Assembly (NCBI GenBank): GCA_000469685.2
Contig: LS997565.1
Span: 23,761,272 to 23,825,271, forward strand
Reading direction: 5' to 3'
Origin: Haemonchus contortus
Lineage: Eukaryota > Nematoda > Chromadorea > Rhabditida > Trichostrongylidae
Length of the DNA: 64,000 nucleotides
Shown here: one piece after another, positions 26,001 to 37,000 of the stretch
Layout of the letters: the number at the start of each line of letters is the position of its first letter
Position numbering within the stretch: position 1 is the stretch's first letter
Position numbers and translations under genes: made by a program
Notes under the pieces: generated by a model
The model's database searches: none
Seen by the model: the letters and a program-made list of their open reading frames with translations, nothing else
Told to the model about the DNA's origin: nothing

Positions 26001-28031
26001 TTGCATTCTTCTCAACTATAGATCAGCCCTAGATGAGCAGCTCAACCGCAGACCATGAGCTTGTTTTGATCAGTATTTATTGAAACTATGCATGAGTGTG
26101 AAGCAGTAGGCGACCGTCTTGGACTGGCCATACGCTCGCATCAGCAAGAAGCATTATCATTACTTGATCTTCTTACCAACTTGGTAACCCTCTATTTGAT
26201 TCTTTGCTAGAAGCTTTAGAAAAGCATAATGGTGAACGAATAGTAAAGAAGGAACACAGATTGATATGAACCGTTGGAAAGTTCACGACAAAGAGGCACA
26301 GAAACAGCTAAGTCGAAAACTAAGTTCAATTCAGAGTCTGAGACAGTTTCTCGACTGGCATTTCGGTGGGGTGTGCCGTATATATCCACCAGTGCTCGAT
26401 CCTCCGAAAGCAGAGAAGCGAACACGATAGCCATGGTTCCAGATCTGCAAAGAGGTCTAGCCAGTGCGGTGCTGGCAGTATTACAAGAAGTTGGTCTTCA
26501 TAAGGTACGTTACTTCCGAAGAGATTTCTGTTCGGAGGAATGTGTCATTAGCTATCGCATCTCTCTAACCAACGAATGAGCAGTGAGCATTAGCACTTGT
26601 TTCAGGTGCTCATCGTCTTCTCGGAAGAATTCAAATTGGCAGCTGATTTTCTGACTGTAAAACTGGGACAAAATGCCAAAACCCTTTATTTCTCGTATGA
26701 AGCTGATCTTTTCTGGCCTCATGACGTTGAAGGTTTGATCCGTTGACACTATGGGTTTAAATTGACTTCTCAAAACGACTGTTCTAGTGGTTCTTGTACT
26801 TCTGAACAAGACCGACCGCATGCATATGCTTGATGAGTTAATTCGCTCTAATGAGATCCATTCCAAATTACTTGTTTACGACGATGGCTGGTAAATGTTT
26901 TAAGAAACTCTTTCGTATTTTATTTATTTATGCGTAGCCTAGTTCATGCCAATGACGTAGGGTTTGTCTTTTGAGGTCGGAACCGATTGAATTTTATGAG
27001 GACTTGTACGGTCTTCTACTGTCGAGCCCTAATCGACAAGTCGTGATGGGAGATTTCTTAGTGGTAAAATTCAGAATGCTTTTTACCTAGAGACTCCTTT
27101 CTGTTTCCTAATGTTCATCTCTTCAGTTCCAATCGCACTATGGTTCCGAGATCAGAAATTATGCCTTGAACAACAACGTCACCGTGAGTTTCATTGCACT
27201 TTGTTTTGTAAGGCACTTCATCAGGCAAGTATGTGGATATGTCTTGGCCGACACAGAAGTGGCAACACAAGTGGCACAGAATCAGGTTTGAAACGGCTCG
27301 TCGCTATGTGTTGCCCACAACTGACTGACGAGAGGTGACGACGCGGCAAAGGGATCATGAATGCGTGTTGTCACGAATTCACCTTTTTTTAGCCGTACAT
27401 TCAGGGATTGGAAGGAGCCGCATTTTGACTTGCGCAACTTGAAGCGTCTTCATCATAGATAAAGGGCGCTGTAAACTGGATTTTTGCGTCGTGTACTCAT
27501 ACCGACCCTCATAGCAATCACTCTCGCTTATCCTCACTGGGCCTCAAATTGGGACTCGTTAACTGAAAACGTCTGGGAAGTCCATTGTTACATTTATCGA
27601 ATTGAAACCTAAGGCTTATGGCTTTTAATGCATGCAATAGTGAAAATGTATAACTTTGAATGATAATGAAAACCGTTTGTGACTCATCAGTATAAGGACT
27701 GAGTATTTAAACTTAAGGTGAGCAGCGGATTGGAAAACGCTCTACTCTTATGCGACATATTATCTGTTTTGGATCGAGCCAATCCCAAGAATCTCCTGAA
27801 GACTTTTGAACAGGAGTACCTGGGTAATGACGAATTTTCGTCTGATACTTCCATGTTGCAATCGGTGCTTTTCAGGCCTCACTGGGCCCCGTTCTAATCA
27901 CAGAGAAAGGCTCTCGTCAACCGTTGTTCAATGTTTTTGCATGGGAGAATAGGAACATACAATTGCTCTTGAGCATATCTCCTGAAGTGGTGCCCTGCAA
28001 CGAGACTTCATCAGGCAATTGTAGCAATTAT
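23071..28031 (+). CDS. gcy ectodomain exons (signal peptide + ANF receptor domain)
   Basis: Exons: 23071-23198, 23494-23607, 24042-24148, 26335-26504, 26606-26732, 26788-26890, 26976-27063, 27127-27183, 27718-27823, 27876-28031. The first encodes MFRLLLVVFSVLKVSTT (signal peptide) and LRVGLLSSGDE, the usual opening of ANF domains. Then come VDAFIGAPCDK (the family's IGPPC-like motif), the RLAFRWGVPYISTSA segment, the second lobe, and CNETSSGNCSN glycosylation sites near the membrane. Exon 23494-23607 needs donor GAGAG/GTAAAA to keep phase; the stronger-looking GTGAGT at 23591 would break it. In exon 27876-28031 the family motif GLTGP is in one frame and the rest (VLITEKGSRQP) in another, because 27887-27890 has four Cs where three keep frame. 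Confidence 0.85.
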
Positions 28032-31000
28032 GTGAGTTCTATTCTAACAATAAGAAGAATTTTTCATTCGTCAGTGAGAAGAATAGACTCTAAGTCTATT
28101 GCCCATAATTTGCACAAAACTGGCTTTAAGGATAAATTTTGTTGATGCCCATCTGGAAAAGCGACTGAAGGAATCTTTAGGTCGTCGTACATCACGACTC
28201 TTTTTCAACAGTGCTCTTGACACTTCAAAGCCAGGATGGTTCCTGCAAGAATTGTGCACTGAAATACGCTCTGTTAGCAGTACTGATCGTTTCCGCAGTC
28301 GTAGGAGTCCCCTTGGTAGCCGCTTCAGAGTTTCAGCGGTGAGTACAGCACTTCTCTCTTTATCAGTCTGATGCATAGGTAACATCGGTTTCCGATCGCA
28401 GCGAAAACATATGTACTTATCCGACTTCGCATCAAACATTTAACAGGCTAACTAATATCTAACAAGGCATTCCAGTCATTCATGACGAAGTTTACTAGTG
28501 GGAGTCGTCCAATTTTCGTTTGTTGATCGCTAAGAAAGGAAACATTGATTCTGTTTGAAATAATTGAGCAGAGGTCAGGCAGAATCGGAGGCGCAAATCG
28601 CGATTATTTTGGGGCATCCAGTTTCCGAGGAGTTATGTAAGTGATGGTCCAGAATAGTGTGAAAGTAGCAAAGAAAACGTGTAAATCTAGGTATCCTAAG
28701 AAATGTAAGTTTATAAAAAAGCAGTAAACATGGGGACTGGAAAAGATTTTGACGATAGAAGTTTCATGGAAGGGGTATTCGGAGGGCCTGTTCAAAGGTG
28801 CGCGCCAACGCAAAGAGCTGGCTACAGTTTACTGCCTGCGTTCAGTCTATGGGCCACGGTGCGAATGTTGCGACCTCTACACCCCTACAGCTTCCCCAAC
28901 GCTGAAGAACTCGTCCACCTCGGACGTGTGCGTTGGCTGAGCCGGTTTTGCGGCCCTTATTAAGCCCTATCTCAGCCAGTTCTCTTAGGCTATCTTTGGG
29001 GGTCACAGGGTCATCCCAGGGACCGTTTTCAATGTGAACTGTGCCTTTGAGAGAAATATGTGATATTTCGTCAACATAATTTTCATTATAACGACATACG
29101 ACAAATTTCCAAAATTATCATTCTTGTCAAAGGTAGGATACTTGCAAAGATCGGCATTACTTCGTAGCTGTGATGGTGACTTCTCGTCCGTGATTGTCTC
29201 TTTTTAAATCGCCCATTTGAAGGAGAGAGCAGAAAATTCACCGGATGACGTGGAGAATCGACTGCAAAAGTATTGTACGATCCAAAAAAACTTTAGCGGT
29301 GAGCTTTTCATATTATGATAATATTTACCTTGCTAGATCAACTATTTAGACTATTTATCCAATATAATCATAATGCGCTATCACAAAACCTTTATTGGGT
29401 CTGATCACACAAACATGAAAACGTTAAAAGAAGCTCACCTGGCTAACGAGTAAATAACACATCTCGACCCTTCGACGACAATGCGGATTTCGACGTGAAG
29501 CGCCCATGGAACCGCGCTCCCTATACTTTCGCGCGCGACTGGCACCCACCGGTGGGTGCCATTTCCGTCAAAGGTTAACATTAACGAGAGGGGCAATGTC
29601 TACCAGATCACCTCGCCGGAAGAATTTCGAGGATTCAGGTTTAAGTTCTGATGCTGGTTAGGTCAGTCAATTAGTGATCACACTAGGAAAAATTCAGACA
29701 AGAACGATATTTAACAACGAAACTCGGAAATTGACTTTCAGGGTGTTGAGCACTCCATACCACTAACCCTAACGGTTCACCACCTTCTTATACGCGTGGC
29801 CCAGTGTGTGTGAGTCTTGCTACAGAACAGAACACAAGGTTTTCGCTGACCTTTATCTGGAGGAACGCCGCTTTCTGGAGTGGAAGTGTAGGACGCAAAA
29901 GTGAAGACCTTACTCAGTCACTCTCTTATATACGGGCAAAATTATGAACACATGAGATCATCCGGTAACACAGATGCAGTTTTCATTCTGAGTTGCTTCC
30001 CTCTTCACTATACTCCCGGCTTTTCAATAATGTTGACGTTTTCATTGGCTGCTCCTGGTGGATTGATATGTGTCGTGCTGCGAAGATTGTACCGTCTTGG
30101 TGGATTTTGCTGTTCTGTACGTTGAGTGAGTACGATTTTAGAATGCTGGTTTCCTCTCGGAGATTCTGTATCGTCGTTCAGTTTCAGAGGAACAAGTAGA
30201 TTGATGGGGCGCCTGAGAATGTTTCCGTTGGGCATATACAGCTCTACTTCTCTTACAGCTCCATCTTTTCCAGGTTTCAATGCCGATATTCTTCCCATTT
30301 TCCAGGTATTGCGTGGTAGGTTATCGTTGGCAAGTGGCCCTGTCATGCCTTCTCTTGGTTCACGGTTTCCTGCACGTTTCCCGTTCATATGTTTCTTGTG
30401 CGCTTCTCGCAGGTCACGGAGGTAGATATTATGCCATAAATTCCAGAAATATTCTGTTGCTTTGAGCGTGGATGCAAGGGCTTCCTGTGCTTGTCTTCTG
30501 GTTCGGAGACGGAACAGTTTTCCCGAGGGCAGATAATCTGGGTCGTCTTTATCCGATTGAGAAGATTCGAAGGGGTATGTTATTTCAATATCCTTCACGA
30601 TGAAATCGATAGGACGCGAAGGTCTCAAGGGTTCGTAGTCTGCTCCTGGGTATGTCAGTGGTCGTGTATTCAGTGCACCTTCAAACTCGGTCAGTAATGT
30701 CCTCAATTCCTCCTCATTCAAAAGACGATTTCTAACGGCTTTGTAAAAAGAATGTTTTATCGAATTGATCAACCTTTCATAAAACGCTCCCTGCCATGGA
30801 GCGTATGGCGTGATGGTTGCCCATTCAATCTCCTTACGAGCCATCATGGCTTGAAAGTCGTCGTCATTTGTGATGGCTTGTATAGCATCTTTGAGTATTT
30901 AATCTGCCAGAACAAAAGAAGGTCCATTGTCAGAAGTGATCGACTTTCGTACTCCTCGACGAGCGAAAAACCTTCGAAGGGCTAGAAGCAGCTTGTCGGT

Positions 31001-34000
31001 TGATGTGTCCGTTACCACTTCCATGTGGACCATTCGTGTCGTCATGCATGTGATAATGATTCCATGCACTTTGGTTTTGTCGTCATTCTCCTTTGCAATG
31101 AGGGGGCCGAAGTAATCAACTCCAACATTTTCAAAAGGCTTGGTCCTTATAGCGCGTCGTTTCGGCAAAGGCCCATTTTCGCTTCCCCCCTCCAGCGATT
31201 CCATCGAGTAATTCATTTTGTAGATGTCTCCGATTTTCGGAAATGAACAGAGTACTTGAAGGCGCTCCAAAAACTTTCTCATTCAAAGACTTTCCCGCTG
31301 AATTTGGGGATTGGAATGGGGGTCAGTTGCATTTTCGCTGCTTGTAGATCATCACATGCCATAGTGTCCATATGACCCTTGTAAAGCCATCTCGAGCTCA
31401 ATCCGGCCGTTCTGAGCGCGAAGAATGAGATCCTGAGCTATCGATGCGCTCGACGAAATTTTGTCGAAGTTTGCGTCTTCTTGAGGGTTTTCCCGGTCAA
31501 GTGTGTCTGCTACGCTAGTATAAGCTTTGAGAGCGTTTCCTACACTAGTACAGGCCACTTCGATGCTCTTCTTCAGCCTTATCAGCTGCATTTTCCGAGA
31601 ATGGATTTCCTCACCGAATTCTCCTTCCGAAGCCTCAACTTTCCGGGCACGTCATCTAAGATAGCGGACAGTCGTCCTGTCGTCTTCGTCAGCATTCCTT
31701 GCCTCGTTGAGAGAGTCGTAGTCATTGTCCTTTACTTCGGCCGATGCACCATACACGCGTGGCCCAGTGTGTGTGAGTCTTGCTACAGAACACAAGGTTT
31801 TCGCTAACCTTTATCTGGAAGAACGCCGTTTTTTGGAGTGGAAGTGTAGGACGAAAAGTGAAGACCCTATTCATTCACTCTCTTATACACGGGCAAAATG
31901 ATAAACACATGAGATCATTTGATATCACAGCATTCTGAGTTGCTTACATCTTCGCTATACTTCTGACGATATTCCTAAATTCAGTTTTCTAGCCATCACG
32001 AAATAAATTTTAATCCAAGTCTATCTTGAATAGGCTTCTTAAGCTGCTATGCGATCTAGTCTAGATCGCATAGCAGCTCAAGAAGCTAGATCTAGCTTAG
32101 AATGAGTTGCTGTTCCTCGTTTACTCGACGAAGCGCTACCTCCACAAAGAAAAAAATAAAAGGAAGAAGGTATCCGATCTCTCAAAACTCTCTAGAATTC
32201 ATAGAGGCAGTTGTGCCAATGAAATACGCCCTATGTTGTTGAGAAATGAATTGAAGAGACCAAGAATCCCACGTAAAGGGTAACAATCATTGAACTAGAT
32301 TGAGTAAAACAAATACATGAGCAAAAACAAGAAAACAAACAAAAACAAAACATCTAAAACACTGAGATGAGGTAAATTGCCGACATCGACGGGAGCTGTG
32401 TTTATCTCCTAGAATATTTTGATCGCTATTTTAAGATGTTTCACTACCATTTGACGGTAAAGAAGGATTTTTGTTCCTATTGACAATGTTGCTCCTTTAT
32501 GAAAAGACTAGGAACTTTCTTAAACCAGTTCAATAAATATCCAAAAAACGGAGCTCCGTGAAGGGTAGGGAAGATAGCTCAGAGCGATCAAGCTGCTAAT
32601 GATTGAGATCGAAGACACTTCATGCATGGAACAGTTAGTTCTCTAGCAGCAACGCCTCCCAAACAACAGGCCATTTCCCTCTTTTCACTCTTTCCATCCG
32701 TCGAAATCGTAACTATGAGCTACCGTAACTACCACATCTAGCTAATATATATTGAACATTATTTACAATTCTCCTTGCCTTCCATTCTCCTATCAGAACC
32801 TGTGGAAATTGGCTGCTTCAAACCAGTTTTTCAGGAAGCAACGCTTCCGGGCTATCGGAAAGTTTCTTCTACAAGCAGTGCAGGGCTTTCCAGCTGCTTC
32901 GATTCACAACAACCTTCCGAAACTTCATTAGCATTTTTGAATGATCAAAAAGTAGGTTCTTCAGAGTATCCTTATAATGAAGTTGGGTTCCAGCGATGAG
33001 AAATTATCAAAGGATGGTATCGGGTAATCAGCGAAGCAAGATCTCGATGAGTAAAAACACCAGAAGTTAAACAACATTGCATTTGTACGAGGTATGAAAG
33101 CTCAAGAATGGAGGACCGCGAGCATTCATTGGCGAAGTCTGATGTTGCCTTTATCGTCACTCTCTCAGGCGGAGGCTACTTTCGTGCAGCTGAGTTTCCG
33201 CAAAGGAAGTGATCGATAACCGATTGCATGTTAGGATGGGGCAGACGTCAGGCGAACCACCTTAATTGTGACCCTTCGTTCGTTCTTACCAAACAATCCT
33301 CCTCGACAGGCTCATTACTGAAAAAAATGTTTTGGCAAAATGCTATATTCTAAAATTGTGAAGCACAATGATTCGAACAGAGTGGAAACTCGTTAGCACG
33401 CAAAATTTTGATTGCGGGAAATAAAACAATTTCAATAATATTGGACAAACTGCTGCTGGCGTAGTGCTTCAGGTCTTCATCAAAACCTTTCGCCAAAAGA
33501 GGGCATTGACGTTCACACGAGCGGAAATCAAACATTTGGATCAGGTACAGTTAGTTGCCTGCTTGAAAGTGTAAAATTACTAACACTAAGATGTTTTTTT
33601 CAGCTTCGGAATCTCTCTAATAGTAATCTGAACCCTTTCATTGGTATATCGTTCAATCAGGGACGAGAACTGATGGTAGTGTGGACGTATTGTCCGCGGA
33701 GCAGCCTTGACTACATCATGTTTGAGAAGGAACGACGCTTTGGACGAACGTTTCAGTGCTCGTTTCTGAAGCACATCCTCAAGGTTAGATCAAATGGAAT
33801 TTCGAACTTTGCTGAGGTGAAGCTGTTCTAACTGAGAGTATTTGAAAAAGCGAGTTGAACGGGTGTAGGCGCATTGAACAGTCAAGGAAAAGTAAGTTAG
33901 GTTGACTAGATGTTTCTCTAACGAATCGTTTTGAACAATACAACGGTGCAAAATACAATTTGCACCCCATCAGTCCGCATAAACTTGCACTTACTAGGAC

Positions 34001-37000
34001 TTACCATTATAAGGATCAGTCAAGTACATGCTCAATTTAGCGTCATTTGCGAAAGCGGTGCTAGTCCATTTTCATGCTATCGATCATATTACAATACCCA
34101 CCCTAATTATTCAAAAAAGGCGAAAAAGACGCGGATTCGCGTCTTTTTCGTCTTTTCTCTATAACTAGGTGAGTTTATTTTTTTTCATGCATGATGTTAT
34201 GTAGTTCGACTCAGCTCGTCGAGGTCTATAAAATGGTGAGTTCAAAATTTGGAAAACTTCAATTTTTAAGTCCTCGGTCCACCGAAGCTCCTGGGGATAC
34301 GTCTTTAGTGGCGACGCTCGCTATAATCATTTCATGGAGTGATGGTCGTGTTTCTAGTTTGCATTTGTATTATATCCACCTTATACATTTCTGGTAGCCG
34401 ATGATGCATCGTCTTTCCGCAGAAGCTGGTTACAGCACCTTGAGTCGATCCCAGGTATTGTCCCTCGACCTTAGCGGCTCCCACAGTAATTAGGGAAGGA
34501 GTTTCTTCGCATCTCCACAATAGCCTGCCTACTAATGGTGCCGCAGTCATAAACTATTTTACAACCTACACATTCAAATGCAGCCGCTATTATTTCTTAC
34601 TGATGAGCATGAAAGTGATACAATTATTCAAGTTGCAAAGTTTTTGTTGCAAACACAAGAATATTTACAAATACTTTGAAAAATTCGTGTTGTAGGAGGA
34701 GTTGTCACTAAAAACTCACACTTCTTGTAAATCATCTTGTTTTGCAAAGTGAGGTGAAACAGTTGCGTATAAGAGTTGTGCACATTCAATCACAAGAGCA
34801 AATTTCTGAGGATTTTCGACTGACGGCGCACATCAAAGCAAACAGGCAATCAATCAATATGCTGCTTCGGCAACTCGAGCCACATGCCTAATTGGGTGGC
34901 CGAGTGGCGGAGTAGAATGGAATTATGGTGCTAAAGGTGTTAATTCGAAATGTGATTCGTTAAGTGATTTTCGTACCGCTGAATAGCTTTTGGAAATGGA
35001 GGTAAACGGTGTAGGATTTCATACGTTTACTTCAAATAAAAAATGTGTGGTTCAGTCTCCTGTGCTTTGGGCTGAGATCGGAAGCTATTTATGAAGCCTG
35101 AGGATCCAAACATGTAACTATTTCTCATATCCGTGGTTGTTCTCAAAAAGTTCAGTATGAATACTTTCGAAGATAGGCGTAATTTTCTCATGAACATCGA
35201 AAATCCCACTTGAAAACGCAAGAAAACGTGTGTTTTCTGCGAATATATGCCGCAAACCGGAATTTGGACGATGAAAAACTGAATCGATCTTGAACTCATG
35301 CATACAATGTGCAAACTATAGGAAAGCACTGTTTCTGAACTGTAGGTAGGTCGCTTACTAGCATTGGGGAACAACTCATATTTGCTATTTTTCAAATTAA
35401 AAAGTCGCTATCGTTCAAGATTGGGTGCACGACTAAATTCGTCCATTTCGGAAAAAATGGTACCAAATTGATCAGTAAAACATGAAAAATGCAAAGGTCT
35501 ACCTTTTGCTCTGTTTTGAAATATGACAGCTGCCCTACAATTCACTGAATACTTTCAATGGAGGAGAATGTCTTCTGGTTATAATTATAGCGAGCGTCGC
35601 CACTAATGACGTACCCCCAGGGGCTTCGGTGGACCGAGGACTTAAAAATTGAAGTTTTCCAAATTTTGAATTCACCATTTTATAGACCTCGACGAGCTGA
35701 GTCGAACTACATAACATCATGCATGAAAAGAAATAAACTCACCTAGTTATAGAGAAAAGACGAAAAAGACGCGAATCCGCGTCTTTTTCGCCTTTTTTGA
35801 ATAATTAGGGTGGGTATTGTAGGTTGGCAAGAAAGTAGTCAACAGAAGTTTGAAGCATGAAAAATTATGCATAAACCATGCGAACACGATCGTAGGGGTG
35901 ATAAACTTCTAGACATTCGCTGTCAACCATTGCATTAGTAAACAAGGGCACATCGCATTTCGCAACATTACCATCAACGATTGGACAACACCAGTTTCGC
36001 ACCACCATCTTTTACTAGGTCTGCCAAGATAAAAAAAACTCGAGTGTAGCAGCTGAAATTATCAGCAACTTACTCGCTGAAAGCAATGTTCACCCATCAG
36101 CGGTCGACAACTAGTTGAACAGCTTCACTGCAGAAGATCCTGGCTGTCGAAGTGACGAGGCACAGCCTTATAGTTTTTTGGATCTAGAAGAGATCCATTC
36201 ACTATGAGTTGCTGAGCGCAGATCAGATAGTCAAAGCCACCGTTCACCCCTACGAACCCCAGCCTTTGCGCAACAAAGAAAGGCGTTCAAAACCACCATT
36301 CAGATACCTAGAGAGCGACAACGCACGAAATTCACTCTATTCGCTTCACAAACCGTCGAAAGGTAACCGCCCTCGCTTGGTTCCAGGTTGTTCATCAGTC
36401 GCACTTTTACTTTAGAGCGATTTGATTACCATGTGGTCCGCCTACTCAAGCGTCCCATTGTTGGAAAAAAGTTCGTGGCTTACCATGAACTGAAGGTGTC
36501 AGTAGATGACCACATAGAGTCACAGATTCCTGACTTCTGGACAAAAGGACTAGTGATTTGCTCGAAGGAAAGATTCATCTGGAATGTTCCTGGAATGAAT
36601 CCAACGTAGTTTTACCTCTGTCGGAAAAATACCTGTGTTCCCTGTCAAATTATTGATAACATGAACTATGTCTGTGTACTGGGAAGAATCCCTTTAACTT
36701 ATTGTTAGCCATTTTTTCTGAGCCAAATTATTTAGCTTCACCGCAGTATTACAGCGAATCGTCCTCCAAACTCTATTTCTTGTAATCTTTGCTTGATGGC
36801 CTTGGAACGACTGAACTTCCAATTATATGCTGCAAAACAAGCTACAGAGTTGGTTTTCAGTTTTCCTTGGCTTTGTCTCAAACAAGTATAGCAGTTATCT
36901 TTACTGCGTTGATGAACACATTGGGTGAGGAGCAATTCTACTGTGTTTCATTAAGCACATAACAGCATTTCGCCATTACACACTTTATACAGTGTGTTTC

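Larger units (their letters stand above)
29791..31970 (-). mobile_element. BEL/Pao retrotransposon, internally deleted
   Basis: Two direct repeats of about 220 bp (29791-30012 and 31753-31970) are the LTRs; both begin near ACGCGTGGCCCAGTGTG as read on the plus strand. Between them, on the minus strand: a 14-base primer-binding site complementary to tRNA-Gly(GCC), a gag remnant (about 31725-31352, with a frame change near 31590), then directly an integrase. The gag end is joined to the integrase near 31350-31282, so protease and reverse transcriptase are deleted. It is about 2.2 kb rather than the 5-7 kb usual for BEL. It sits in the gcy intron 28339-32796. Confidence 0.85.

Noticed and set aside
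34600..34640. Second hammerhead candidate (CTGATGA followed by GAAA)
   Set aside because: Only four bases separate the two boxes, so no stem II can form.
34191..35720. Two near-identical small proteins on opposite strands
   Set aside because: Produced by the inverted arms of the foldback element; no sign of coding selection.
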